Shown here piece after piece: positions 40,513 to 48,702 of a stretch of 54,698 nt of DNA. Location: positions 1-54,698 of the forward strand of contig NZ_JAMOLN010000044.1 of assembly GCF_024448165.1 (NCBI RefSeq), in the 5' to 3' direction. Position numbers and translations under genes: made by a program. Position 1 is the stretch's first letter; the number at the start of each line of letters is the position of its first letter. The stretch is from Streptomyces longispororuber (GTDB lineage: Bacteria; Actinomycetota; Actinomycetes; Streptomycetales; Streptomycetaceae). The notes under the pieces were generated by a model. It was not told where the DNA came from, made no database searches, and saw nothing but the letters and a program-made list of their open reading frames with translations.

Positions 40513-40944
40513 GAATCCGGCCGGTCCGCCGTCCGGTTCGGCGCCGCTGATGTCGGCCAGCGCGGACGTCGGGTCGTGGGTGAGCGCCAGATCGCCCAGG
40601 CTCACCATCCCCACCGGGTGACCGTCCTCGACCACCGGAAGGCGGCGCACCGCGTGCTCGCGCATCAGCGTGACCGCCACGGACACCGCGTCGTCCGGTC
40701 CGATCGCCACCGGGTTCGGGGTGCACACGGCCTGCGCGCTGATGGTGAGCGGATCAGCTCCGTCGGCGACGGCGCGCAGCGCGATGTCGCGGTCGGTCAG
40801 GACGCCGACCACCTGCCGGTCGTCCGCCACCAGGACGTCCCCGATGTCCTGGGCCCGCATCAACTGGGCAGCCTCGACGAGCGAGGCGTCCGGGCGGACG
40901 GTCACCACACCCGGTGTCATGACGTCCCTCACCAATTCGGCCAT
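40504..40944 (-). CDS. Tandem CBS-domain protein
   Basis: The 146-residue protein consists of two CBS domains: VRDVMTPGVVTVRPDASLVEAAQLMRAQDIGDVLVADDRQVVGVLTDRDIALRAV, then TISAQAVCTPNPVAIGPDDAVSVAVTLMREHAVRRLPVVEDGHPVGMVSLGDLAL. Such stand-alone pairs bind adenine nucleotides and regulate partner proteins; in actinomycetes they are often stress- or hypoxia-induced. The start at 40944 follows GAAAGG by about 10 bases, so the longer frame to 41136 is rejected. A SigB-consensus promoter (41029-41005) lies upstream. Confidence 0.9.
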   Translation of the reverse strand: MAELVRDVMTPGVVTVRPDASLVEAAQLMRAQDIGDVLVADDRQVVGVLTDRDIALRAVADGADPLTISAQAVCTPNPVAIGPDDAVSVAVTLMREHAVRRLPVVEDGHPVGMVSLGDLALTHDPTSALADISGAEPDGGPAGFPV

Positions 40945-41004
40945 GGCTGTGGGCCTTTCTGCTCCTCGAGTACATCTGACGTGCGGCGGTGGGATCCCGC
41001 CGCA

Positions 41005-41029
41005 GTACCCCGCGACCCGCGTCCTATGC
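41005..41029 (-). promoter_or_regulatory. SigB-type promoter candidate for the CBS gene
   Basis: On the minus strand GCAT (41029-41026), 15 bases, then GGGTAC (41010-41005) fits GNNT, N14-16, GGGTAC exactly. The -10 ends 60 bases before the CBS ATG, and the -35 overlaps the stop codon of the DUF2795-like gene. Confidence 0.55.
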
Positions 41030-41404
41030 GTCGTCCTGGGTGAGCGCGCGGGCCAGCTCCGACGCCGTGCGGAACACGGTCCCCTCGGGCAGTCCGGCGA
41101 CCAGGTCGGCCAGCCGGTCGGGTGCGCCGCGCTCACGGAGCGTCCCCGCGAGCCCGGCCGCGGTCGCCGGGAACGCCGTGCGCCCCAACTGCCGCCCCAG
41201 TTCCAGCCGGACGGCCTCGAACCTGCCCGGCGCCGGGCCGGGCAGCACCGGGCCGCCCGCCACTTCCGGATCGTCGTCCGCCACGGGCTCCGGGTCGTGC
41301 CACTCCGCGACCCGCGTGGAGTGCCCGGACCGCAGCAGGCCCTGCAGTTCGGTCTTCATCTCGTCGTCGCGATGCGCGCTGAGCCGGTCGCTGCGTCGCT
41401 GCAT
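41024..41404 (-). CDS. DUF2795-like protein
   Basis: The 126-residue protein has a charged, probably disordered start (MQRRSDRLSAHRDDEMKTELQGLL). Its C-terminal domain is LGRQLGRTAFPATAAGLAGTLRERGAPDRLADLVAGLPEGTVFRTASELARAL, close to the DUF2795 pattern of YPA...L...A...GA...L..LP...F.S..EV..AL. DUF2795 proteins are small and of unknown function, frequent near stress genes. GGAGGGACAG precedes the ATG at 41404; the longer frame to 41620 runs into the divergent promoter region. Confidence 0.7.
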   Translation of the reverse strand: MQRRSDRLSAHRDDEMKTELQGLLRSGHSTRVAEWHDPEPVADDDPEVAGGPVLPGPAPGRFEAVRLELGRQLGRTAFPATAAGLAGTLRERGAPDRLADLVAGLPEGTVFRTASELARALTQDDA

Positions 41405-41758
41405 CTGTCCCTCCAGTGACTCGGCGATGGCCGACGCGTACCCGACCGTTTCCCGCTGACACCTGCCGGTTTGCCCGCCTCCGCCGGGGAGACCCGGGCC
41501 GGGCGAATCCGACCGACGGGAACCGGCCGCATCCGCCCGCTGAGAGGTCCCCGGGGCGGGGCCGTGTTTGTCACGGCACCCCCGGGGCAGGCGCATGTCA
41601 GTGCTTCGGACAGGAGGCACGTCCGTGGGAAGGACACATCAGGTGTCCACGGAGCCGCGTCGGCGGCCCTCGCCCCGGGTGTGCCCGACGTGGCCCCGGG
41701 GCGCGACTCCCACGGTGACCACCGGACCCAAGGCACCCCATCAGGGAGTTGCGATTCC
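41405..41758. promoter_or_regulatory. 354-base divergent region upstream of the sigma factor gene
   Basis: No gene is visible; short open frames here lack ribosome binding sites or homology. The palindromic 9-mer CCCCGGGGC occurs twice in the same orientation (41549-41557 and 41580-41588), 31 bases apart, about three helical turns. Between and across them GTTT (41566-41569), 14 bases, then GGGGCA (41584-41589) is a weak SigB-like promoter pointing at the sigma factor gene, 170 bases away. Autoregulation is possible but only inferred. Confidence 0.4.
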
Positions 41759-42577
41759 ATGCGTACGCGTACCAGCGCACCCGTGAACCCGGTGAAGCCC
41801 GGGCAACGCCACCCGCACGACGACGCCCCCGACACCGCCGAGGACTTCGCGAAACTGTCCGACCTTCCCGACGGACCCGAGCGCGACGAACTGCGCCGGC
41901 GGGTCGTCGAGGCGTGGCTCCCCATGTCGGAGCGGCTCGCCGGCCGCTTCCGCAACCGCGGCGAGTCCTACGAGGACCTCCGCCAGGTCGCGGCACTCGG
42001 CCTGGTCAAAGCCGTCGACCGCTACGACCCCGAGCGTGGCAACGCCTTCGAGAGCTATGCCGTGCCCACCGTCACCGGCGAGATCAAGCGGCACTTCCGC
42101 GACCACATGTGGACGCTGCACGTACCGCGCCGCGTCCAGGACCTGCGCAACCGCGTCAGGTTCGCGCAGCACGAACTGTCCCAGGGCATCTCGGGGCGCG
42201 CCCCGACGCTCGGCGAGATCGCCGCGCACGCGGGCATGACCGAGGACGAGGCCCGCACCGGGATCGAGGCGCTGGAGAGCTTCACCGCGCTCTCCCTCGA
42301 CGCCGAACTGCCGGGCAGCGAGGACGGATACTCGCTCTCCGACGCGCTGGGCTCGGCCGACCCCGCGCTCGACGTCGTCATCGACCGCGAGGCCGTCAAG
42401 CCGCGGCTCGCCGCGCTCCCGGAGCGGGAGCGGCGCATCCTGTACATGCGGTTCTTCGGCGACATGACGCAGAGCCGGATCGCCGACCAGCTCGGCATCT
42501 CGCAGATGCACGTCTCCCGGCTGATCAGCCGGTGCTGCGAACGGCTGCGCGACCAGGTCCTGTCCGACGCGGCCTGA
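41759..42577 (+). CDS. RNA polymerase sigma factor, SigB/SigF/SigG type
   Basis: The 272-residue protein has a short N-terminus, then region 2 (YEDLRQVAALGLVKAVDRYDPERGNAFESYAVPTVTGEIKRHFRDHMWTLHVPRRVQDL). Region 3 (APTLGEIAAHAGMTEDEARTGIEAL) and region 4 (LAALPERERRILYMRFFGDMTQSRIADQLGISQMHVSRLISR) follow. This is the stress/sporulation sigma group with many paralogues in Streptomyces. The ATG at 41759 follows AGGGAG by 12 bases; an upstream open frame exists without homology. No anti-sigma gene is adjacent, although PAS-GAF and GAF-ANTAR regulators follow. Confidence 0.93.
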   Translation: MRTRTSAPVNPVKPGQRHPHDDAPDTAEDFAKLSDLPDGPERDELRRRVVEAWLPMSERLAGRFRNRGESYEDLRQVAALGLVKAVDRYDPERGNAFESYAVPTVTGEIKRHFRDHMWTLHVPRRVQDLRNRVRFAQHELSQGISGRAPTLGEIAAHAGMTEDEARTGIEALESFTALSLDAELPGSEDGYSLSDALGSADPALDVVIDREAVKPRLAALPERERRILYMRFFGDMTQSRIADQLGISQMHVSRLISRCCERLRDQVLSDAA

Positions 42578-43711
42578 TCAGGGCCGCCGCATCGCGAGGG
42601 CGATGTGCCGCGACATCACGTCGAGGGCCTTCGCCTCCGCCATCGAGAACGCGAGGCGTCCGGCGGACCGGCACAGGGTGAGCACGCCCTGGACCGGTTC
42701 GCCGGACGCCGTGACGAGCGGCACGCACAACAGCGAGGTGACGTCGGCGCGGACCACGACCGGTGCCCCCGACGCGTCCTCGCCCAGCGCCTGCGGATCC
42801 TCCGGCCGCACCAGCAGCGCGGGCGCGCCGCCGCGGGCCGCCTCGACGACGAGCGGGCTGTCGGCCGGATCCTGCGCGGCGATGTCCCGCACCGCCTCGT
42901 CGTCGGCGCCGAGCACCGTCGTCCGCTCCATGCGCGCGGCCCCCTTGTCGGCCACCACCCAGTCCGCGAACCGGCCGTACAGGGTCCGGGCGGCGCGCCG
43001 CAGCACCTCGGCCGCGTCGCCCGCGGGCGCGGCGAGCAACTCCCGCGCCATCAGGTCCACCAGATCCATCAGGGCCGTGTGCCGGGTCGTCTCGGCGAGG
43101 TCGGGGACCGGTGCGGTGGGACGGGCCGGGTGCGGGCCCGCCGGGGAGTCGTCGGCGGGCTGGAGGACGACCAGGACCGTGGTGCGCGGTTCGTTCCCCG
43201 GCCGCAGCCCGGTCAGGGTGGTGCGCACGGGGGTCTGCGGACTCTGCTGCAGGTGCACCGTCAGACCGCGGTCGCCCTCGCCGCGCGCCACCGCCGCGAC
43301 CTGGGAACGGAACGCGACCCGGTCCGCGTGGGCCAGCAGACCCGTCAGCGGGCGGCCCGCCGCGTACCCGGCGCGCACCCCGGTGAACGTCGTCGCCGCG
43401 AAGTTGAGGCGGCGGACCACCGACTCGCGGTCCACGAGCGCCACCGGCAGCGGCAGCCGCTGGAAGACGGCCCGCAGCAACTGCTGTTCCTGCCGGTCCG
43501 CGGTGGCCGAACGGCCGGCACCGCCGGCGCTGCCCGCGTTCAGCCGCTCGTACCCGGGCAACAACTCACGGACCGCGTGGTCGAGTTCGAAGAGCGCCGC
43601 GTCGAGCACGGCAGGCAGCTCGTCCGTCGGTACCGACCTGGCTGCCTTCAACTCGGCCACGCGGCGCACGAAGTCCGCAAGCTCTTCACCGAATTCCTCC
43701 GTTTGCGCCAT
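42578..43711 (-). CDS. PAS-GAF domain sensory protein
   Basis: The 377-residue protein has a helical start, a PAS domain (about 80-190; LRAVFQRLPLPVALVDRESVVRRLNFAATTFTGVRAGYAAGRPLTGLL) and a C-terminal GAF domain (about 220-377; VTSLLCVPLVTASGEPVQGVLTLCRSAGRLAFSMAEAKALDVMSRHIALAM). No phosphatase, kinase or HTH output domain follows, so it must act through a partner. Its stop codon touches the sigma factor stop with no base between. It is divergent from the GAF-ANTAR gene, with 75 bases between starts. Confidence 0.85.
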   Translation of the reverse strand: MAQTEEFGEELADFVRRVAELKAARSVPTDELPAVLDAALFELDHAVRELLPGYERLNAGSAGGAGRSATADRQEQQLLRAVFQRLPLPVALVDRESVVRRLNFAATTFTGVRAGYAAGRPLTGLLAHADRVAFRSQVAAVARGEGDRGLTVHLQQSPQTPVRTTLTGLRPGNEPRTTVLVVLQPADDSPAGPHPARPTAPVPDLAETTRHTALMDLVDLMARELLAAPAGDAAEVLRRAARTLYGRFADWVVADKGAARMERTTVLGADDEAVRDIAAQDPADSPLVVEAARGGAPALLVRPEDPQALGEDASGAPVVVRADVTSLLCVPLVTASGEPVQGVLTLCRSAGRLAFSMAEAKALDVMSRHIALAMRRP

Positions 43712-43735
43712 GAGCAGAACGTATCCCGTCCGGTC

Positions 43736-43759
43736 GTTTTCGGGGGCGCGCAAGGGGAA
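43736..43759 (+). promoter_or_regulatory. SigB-like promoter candidate for the GAF-ANTAR gene
   Basis: GTTT (43736-43739), 14 bases, then GGGGAA (43754-43759) has the spacing of the gvpO candidate and four of six -10 matches. It lies 27 bases before the ATG, which has a good GAGGAGG ribosome binding site. Confidence 0.4.
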
Positions 43760-43786
43760 GCCGGACCGTAGAGGAGGCGTCATCCG

Positions 43787-44554
43787 ATGCGACAGTCCGT
43801 CCGGACACCAGGAACCGGGAACGAGCACAGGACCGGCGAGCCGTACTCCGCGGAGCGCGGCCAACTCGCCCATGAGACACCGGAGTCGGGACTGCCGGCC
43901 CGGCGGCTCTCCGAACTCGCCGAGGAGGCCGTGCGGTGCACGGCCGACTGCTGCGGCGCCGTGGCCACGGCGTCCGACGGCAGCGACGAACGGCCGTCCG
44001 CCGTCACCCACCCCGACCTCGCCGCCCTCGTCTCGGTGCAGCTGCGCTCCGGCGAGGGGCCCATCCCCGCCGCCGAACGACAGGGGCGGCCGGTGGACGC
44101 GCGGGACCTGCTGCAGGACCAGCGGTGGCCCGACTACCGTGCCCTGGCGCTCGACTCCGGGGTGCGGTCGAGCGTGACCATCCCGTTCCGCAGCTCCGAC
44201 CTCACCGTCACCCTCACCCTCTGCAGCTTCCGGCCCGGGGCCCTGGCGGCCGCCCCGCACGGCCCGGTCCGCGCGCTGGGCGACCTCGCCGCGACCTGTC
44301 TGGTGCGGGACCGCTCCTACCGGGCGGCCCTCACCGAAATCGACCAGATGGGCGCCGCCCTGCGCTCACGTCCCGTCGTCGACCAGGCGTGCGGCATCGT
44401 CATGCACGTGCTGGGCTGCGACGCGGACGAGGCGTTCACGGTGCTGCGGCGGATATCGCAGACCACGAACCACAAACTGGCGGAGGTCGCTGCCGCTGTG
44501 GTGGAGCGGCGGGGGCGTGGGCTGGAACGTGAGCTGGCCGCTCTGACGCGGTGA
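43787..44554 (+). CDS. GAF-ANTAR transcription antitermination regulator
   Basis: The 255-residue protein has a GAF domain (about 45-175; DLAALVSVQLRSGEGPIPAAERQGRPVDARDLLQDQRWPDYRALALDSGVRSSVTIPFRSSDLTVTLTLCSF). A C-terminal ANTAR domain follows (about 190-245; IDQMGAALRSRPVVDQACGIVMHVLGCDADEAFTVLRRISQTTNHKLAEVAAAVVE). ANTAR domains bind paired RNA hairpins and block termination. GAGGAGG lies about 10 bases before the ATG. Its RNA targets are not evident in the window. Confidence 0.9.
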   Translation: MRQSVRTPGTGNEHRTGEPYSAERGQLAHETPESGLPARRLSELAEEAVRCTADCCGAVATASDGSDERPSAVTHPDLAALVSVQLRSGEGPIPAAERQGRPVDARDLLQDQRWPDYRALALDSGVRSSVTIPFRSSDLTVTLTLCSFRPGALAAAPHGPVRALGDLAATCLVRDRSYRAALTEIDQMGAALRSRPVVDQACGIVMHVLGCDADEAFTVLRRISQTTNHKLAEVAAAVVERRGRGLERELAALTR

Positions 44555-44585
44555 GGAGCCCGTTCGCCGTTTCGGGTCTGTGTGT

Positions 44586-44751
44586 CGTGGGCGGGTGCGG
44601 GTCCGGTGGGGGTTGCTCGCGCAGTTCCCCGCGCCCCTGAAAGGCGCACTCCGTGCGCCTCCAGGAGGCCGCAGGCCTCCAGGGGTGCGGGGAACTGCGC
44701 GACCAGCCCCCACCGGCCCGCAGACGCCCACGAAGAGGAACCCGGCAGACG
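44586..44751. repeat. Streptomyces dispersed palindromic element, long copy
   Basis: CGTGGGCG (44586-44593) pairs with CGCCCACG (44725-44732). Inside are further nested arms: GGTGGGGGTTG with CAGCCCCCACC, and GCGCAGTTCCCCGCGCCCCTG with CAGGGGTGCGGGGAACTGCGC; the centre is GGAGGCCGCAGGCCTCC. The whole can fold into one very long hairpin after the ANTAR gene. A tail with GAACCCGGCAGACG follows. I recognise the GCAGTTCCCCGCGCCCCTG core as a frequent intergenic repeat in Streptomyces genomes. A short, internally deleted copy is at 52827-52889. Confidence 0.85.
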
Positions 44752-44835
44752 CGTACGCCGCGCGCAAACGCCCCGCGGGATGTGACCCTGGTGCCAACGG
44801 AGCGCACCGGCGAACGGACACGTCACGGAGGCACC

Positions 44836-46173
44836 ATGCGGCCATCGGACCCCACGGCCCGAGACCCTCACACCCGCGCCCCCGGCGGAGCCCCCGGCCC
44901 CGTCGAAGGGCGCGGCCCCGTCCGGTACGGCCCGCCGCTGCCCGAACCGGGCCTCCCGGTCCTGCCCGAGCTCACCGCGATCGTCGCCGGAGCGGCCGCC
45001 CGGCCCGACCCCGAACCGCCCGGCGGCCCGCCCGCCCTCGTCGAGGCGGCCCGCGGCTTCTGGCAGCGCCGCGGCCTGGCCGCCGACCGGGGCCGGGTGA
45101 CCGCGGCCCCCGGCGCCGCCCCGCTGCTGCTCGCGATCACCGCGGCGCTCGGCGGCGACGTCCTGCTGCCGCGCCCCTGCCCGGCCTGGTGGGTGCCGCA
45201 GGCCCGGCTGCTCGGCCGCGACGTGTTCCCCGTGCCGACGCCCGCCGAGTGCGGCGGCGTCCCCGACCCGTACGCCTTCCTGGAGACGATCCGCCGGGTC
45301 AGAGCGGAGGGCGGCGACCCGCGGCTGCTGGTGCTGTCCGTGGCCGACGACCCCACGGCGACCGTGCCGCCGCCCGAGGTGCTGCACGAGGCGGTCGAGG
45401 CCGCCGCCGCCGAGGGGCTGCACGTCGTCAGCGACGAGACCTGGCGCGACACCGTGCACCCGGACACGGACACCGTCCTGTTCAGCCCGGCCGAGATGTT
45501 CCCCGCCCTGGTCACCGTCCTGACGGATCTGACCGGGGCGTTCCTGCCGCCGTCCCTGCCCGCGGCCTGCGCCCGGTTCGCGCCGACCGCCGAGGGCAGC
45601 GCGCTCGCCGCCCGCGTCCTCGACATCCTCACCGCGACCGGCGGCGTCCTCCCGGCGCCGGTCGCGGCAGCGGCCACGTACGTCCTGAACGAGGGCGAGG
45701 AGGTCACCGCCCGGCGCACGGCCGCCGTCGCCCTGCACGGCGCGGTGGCGGGCGCGCTGCACCGCCGGGTGCTCGCGGCGGGCGGCCTGGCCAGGCCCCC
45801 GCGGTGCGGCCGCCACCTGTACGTCGACCTGGACCCGCTGCGCCCGCGGCTCGACGCGCTCGGGGTGCGCGACGCCCAGGACCTGGAGGACTTCCTCACC
45901 GCGCGCCTGGGCATGCCGGCGCCCGGCGGCCACCGGTTCGGCGACGATCCGGCGGCCCTGCGCTGCCGGCTGGCGACCGGCCCGTTGCTCGGTTCAACCC
46001 CGCGGGAGCGCTCGGCGTCTCTCACCTCACCGGAGCCCCTGGAATTGCCGCACGTGGCACGGCTGTTGAGCATGGTGGGGTCGGCACTCGGCGAGATCGG
46101 TGAACTCCGCGCCGACGCGGGCCCCGTGGGCCCGGAAGGCAACGGGCCGACCGGCGAGGGATGGGAGTCCTAG
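44836..46173 (+). CDS. Fold-type I aminotransferase homologue lacking the PLP lysine
   Basis: The 445-residue protein follows class I/II aminotransferases: GFWQRRGLAADRGRVTAAPGAAPLLLAITAAL, then LLPRPCPAWWVPQARLLG, VLSVADDPTATVPPPEVL and HVVSDETWRDTVHP, the last with the Asp that pairs the pyridinium. Where the Schiff-base lysine motif (L-S-K) should be, the protein reads VLTDLTGAF, with Gly234 in the lysine place and no nearby lysine. It is therefore probably not a PLP enzyme, or uses a different residue. GGAGGCACC precedes the ATG. It ends 2 bases before the hydrolase gene. Confidence 0.78.
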   Translation: MRPSDPTARDPHTRAPGGAPGPVEGRGPVRYGPPLPEPGLPVLPELTAIVAGAAARPDPEPPGGPPALVEAARGFWQRRGLAADRGRVTAAPGAAPLLLAITAALGGDVLLPRPCPAWWVPQARLLGRDVFPVPTPAECGGVPDPYAFLETIRRVRAEGGDPRLLVLSVADDPTATVPPPEVLHEAVEAAAAEGLHVVSDETWRDTVHPDTDTVLFSPAEMFPALVTVLTDLTGAFLPPSLPAACARFAPTAEGSALAARVLDILTATGGVLPAPVAAAATYVLNEGEEVTARRTAAVALHGAVAGALHRRVLAAGGLARPPRCGRHLYVDLDPLRPRLDALGVRDAQDLEDFLTARLGMPAPGGHRFGDDPAALRCRLATGPLLGSTPRERSASLTSPEPLELPHVARLLSMVGSALGEIGELRADAGPVGPEGNGPTGEGWES

Positions 46174-46175
46174 CG

Positions 46176-47234
46176 ATGACCCAAGCGTCCGAGGCGCCGA
46201 ACAGGGCGCAGACGGCACAGCGAGCTGATGCCACCGCGTCCCACCGGCCCCTCGTCGAGCCGCGGCCGCTCGGCGGGGGAGGCACGTCGGACGTGCCGCG
46301 CCGCTGGCCGAAGTCGTTCGCGGACCGGCTGACCGCACCCCTGCCGGGGCTGCGCGGTCTCGCCCGGTTCGCCCGAGAGGGAGCCCTGCGGCCCACCGCC
46401 GACGGCCTGGCCGACATCCCGAACCTGCCGTTCGAGCCGGGCCCGCTGCCGGACGTCGACACCCGTACCACCGCCGTCACCTGGGCGGGCCACGCCAGCT
46501 GGATCGTCCGCACCGGCGGCCTCACCGTCCTCACCGACCCGGTCTGGTCCCGCAAGATCCTCGGCACCCCCGCCCGGGTCACCCCGGTCGGCGTCGCCTG
46601 GAGCGCGCTGCCGCCCGTCGACGCGGTCGTCATCAGCCACAACCACTACGACCACCTGGACTGGCCCACCCTCAGACGACTCCCGCGGGACACCCCCGTG
46701 CTCGTCCCCGCGGGCCTCGGCCGCTGGTTCACCCGGCGCCGCTTCAGCCAGGTCACCGAGCTCGACTGGTGGGAGGCGGCGGAGCTGAAGGGGGTGCGCT
46801 TCGACTTCGTCCCGGCGCACCACTGGTCCAAGCGCAGCCTCACCGACACCTGCCGCACCCTGTGGGGCGGCTGGGTCCTCACGGACCGGGACGGGCAGCG
46901 CGTCTACTTCGCCGGGGACACCGGCTACGGCCACTGGTTCGCCGAGATCGGCCGCCGCTACCCCGGCATCGACCTGGCCCTGCTGCCGATCGGCGCGTAC
47001 GAGCCGCGCTGGTGGCTGGAGGACGTGCACTGCTCGCCGGAGGACGCGGTGCAGGCCGCGCAGGACGTGGGCGCCCGCCGGATGGCGCCCATGCACTGGG
47101 CCACGTTCCTGCTGTCGGCCGAGCCGGTCCTCGAACCGCTCACCCGGCTGCGGGCCGCCTGGGAGAAGGCGGGACTGGCCCGCGCCGCGCTGTGGGACCT
47201 GCCGATCGGCGCGTCACGCGTGCTGACTGCCTGA
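46176..47234 (+). CDS. Metallo-beta-lactamase-fold hydrolase (NAPE-PLD/UlaG-like)
   Basis: The 352-residue protein has the long N-terminus and fold of NAPE-PLD-like hydrolases: TWAGHASWIVRTGGLTVLTDPVWS, ISHNHYDHLDWPTL (HxHxDH), FVPAHHWSKR, VYFAGDTGYG and a late MHWATFLLS histidine. It probably cleaves a phosphodiester or related lipid head group. GGGAG lies 8 bases before the ATG at 46176, so this start is preferred over 46161. It is two bases downstream of the degenerate aminotransferase, so they form a pair. Its 3' end overlaps the convergent DedA gene by 21 bases. Confidence 0.88.
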   Translation: MTQASEAPNRAQTAQRADATASHRPLVEPRPLGGGGTSDVPRRWPKSFADRLTAPLPGLRGLARFAREGALRPTADGLADIPNLPFEPGPLPDVDTRTTAVTWAGHASWIVRTGGLTVLTDPVWSRKILGTPARVTPVGVAWSALPPVDAVVISHNHYDHLDWPTLRRLPRDTPVLVPAGLGRWFTRRRFSQVTELDWWEAAELKGVRFDFVPAHHWSKRSLTDTCRTLWGGWVLTDRDGQRVYFAGDTGYGHWFAEIGRRYPGIDLALLPIGAYEPRWWLEDVHCSPEDAVQAAQDVGARRMAPMHWATFLLSAEPVLEPLTRLRAAWEKAGLARAALWDLPIGASRVLTA

Positions 47235-47843
47235 CGGCCGCCGCACCCTGCGCCACACCGTCGGGACCGCGCTGATCAGCAGGGTCAGCGCGACCGCGGC
47301 GACCACGCCCTCCCACGGCTCGCTGAACAGGGAGCCGCCGAGGATCCCGATGACCTGGTACGTCACCGCCCAGGCGAGGCACGCCGGAACGTCGCCGCGG
47401 GCGAACCTGCGCAGCGGCATCTTCGCCATCAGACAGGCGAGCATCACCGGGATCCGCCCGGCGGGCACCAGCCGCGACAGCACGAGCACCATCACCCCGT
47501 GGTCGGCGAGCTTGTCCTGCGCCTGCTCGAGCCGCTCCTCGGGCGCCCGCGAGCGGATGGCGGCCAGCCACCGCGACCCGTTCTTCGACCGCATGCCCCG
47601 CTGCCCCAGCCAGTACAGGGCGATGTCGCCGAGGAACGCGGCGAGGGAGGCGGTGACGAACACGAGCAGCAGCGAGTACGGCGCGGACTGGTGGAACGCG
47701 ACGACGGCCGCGGAACTCACCAGCGCACCCGTCGGAATCACCGGCACCAGCGCGCCGACGGCGACGAGCAGGAACAACGTCGGGTAGCCGACGGCCTGTT
47801 GGGTCGACTCGGGCGGCACCTGGGTGGCGGCGGACAGCATCAC
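47214..47843 (-). CDS. DedA family (SNARE-associated) membrane protein
   Basis: The 209-residue protein has about five membrane segments. The DedA signature is FVTASLAAFLGDIALYWLGQRGM, then VLVLSRLVPAGRIPVMLACLMAKMPLRRFARGDVPACLAWAVTYQVIG. DedA proteins help recycle undecaprenyl phosphate or other lipid carriers across the membrane. The frame starts GTG-ATG (47843 or 47840), overlapping the stop of the upstream metallo-hydrolase, so the two are coupled. Confidence 0.88.
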   Translation of the reverse strand: MMLSAATQVPPESTQQAVGYPTLFLLVAVGALVPVIPTGALVSSAAVVAFHQSAPYSLLLVFVTASLAAFLGDIALYWLGQRGMRSKNGSRWLAAIRSRAPEERLEQAQDKLADHGVMVLVLSRLVPAGRIPVMLACLMAKMPLRRFARGDVPACLAWAVTYQVIGILGGSLFSEPWEGVVAAVALTLLISAVPTVWRRVRRPSGSQHA

Positions 47844-48613
47844 CTGGCCACCTCCGGGCGGACGCTCTCGCCGTGCGCCAGCCGGTGCACGGCCACCCCC
47901 GGCGCCCGCAGCGCCGCCTGCCGGACGAACTCGTCGCCCGGCGTGTGGAACTCGTGCGGCCGCACCGCGTCCATGCCGATCGGCCAGTACGTCCCGTAGT
48001 GCACGGGCACCGCACTGCGCGGCGAGATCCGGGTCAGCGCCTCGGCCGCCCGCGCCGGGTCGAGGTGGTGGGGGCCCAGGTACGGGCCCCAGCCGCCCAC
48101 CGGCAGCAGCGCGACGTCCACCTCGCCGACCGCCTCGGCCATCCCCTCGAAGAGCCCCGTGTCACCCGCGAAGTACGTCCGGGCCTCGCCGTTCACCACG
48201 TAGCCGAGCGCCGGCGCACGGTGCGGTCCGACCGGCAGCCGCCGCCCGTCGTGCTCGGCGGGCACCGCCTCCACCACCAGGTCACCGACCTCGACGCGGG
48301 CACCCGCGTCGACCTCCACGATCTTCAGCGTGCGCAGCCGGCGCAGCGCGGGCACGGAGCGGACGGCGCCGCGCGGCACCAGTACGCGCGTGCCCGGGGC
48401 GAGCCGGGCGAGCGAGGGGACGTGCAGGTGGTCGGCGTGCAGGTGCGACACCAGGACCAGGTCGGCGTGCGCGGCGCCGGCCGGCGGGGGAGCGCCGCGC
48501 CGGCGGCGCAGGTGCGCGAGCCGCCGGGCGAAGAGCGGATCGGTCAGCACCCGGATGCCCGAGTCCTCGACCGTGCAGGTGGCGTGACCCCACCAGGTGA
48601 TCTCCACCGGCAC
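47840..48613 (-). CDS. Metallo-beta-lactamase-fold hydrolase (UlaG-like)
   Basis: The 257-residue protein reads VEITWWGHATCTVEDSGIRVLTDPLF, then LVSHLHADHLHVPSL (HxHxDH), VPAEHDGRR, TYFAGDTGLF and a C-terminal VPVHYGTYWPIG histidine. It is a smaller relative of the hydrolase at 46176-47234, with the same GHAS/GHAT start. AAGGAG precedes the GTG start by about 6 bases. Coupling to DedA suggests an envelope lipid or carrier role, which is inference. Confidence 0.88.
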   Translation of the reverse strand: MPVEITWWGHATCTVEDSGIRVLTDPLFARRLAHLRRRRGAPPPAGAAHADLVLVSHLHADHLHVPSLARLAPGTRVLVPRGAVRSVPALRRLRTLKIVEVDAGARVEVGDLVVEAVPAEHDGRRLPVGPHRAPALGYVVNGEARTYFAGDTGLFEGMAEAVGEVDVALLPVGGWGPYLGPHHLDPARAAEALTRISPRSAVPVHYGTYWPIGMDAVRPHEFHTPGDEFVRQAALRAPGVAVHRLAHGESVRPEVAR

Positions 48614-48702
48614 GCTGTCTCCTTACGCTCCTTCGTGCGACTCCCCCGAGCCTACGCGCAGGAGTAGGGTCGACGGCGAAAGCTGAGGTGAGGGGGGACA
48701 CC

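Noticed and set aside
45985..46005. TPsiC-loop-like GGTTCAACCCC suggesting a tRNA
   Set aside because: It lies inside the aminotransferase-like gene and no acceptor or anticodon arms can be formed around it.
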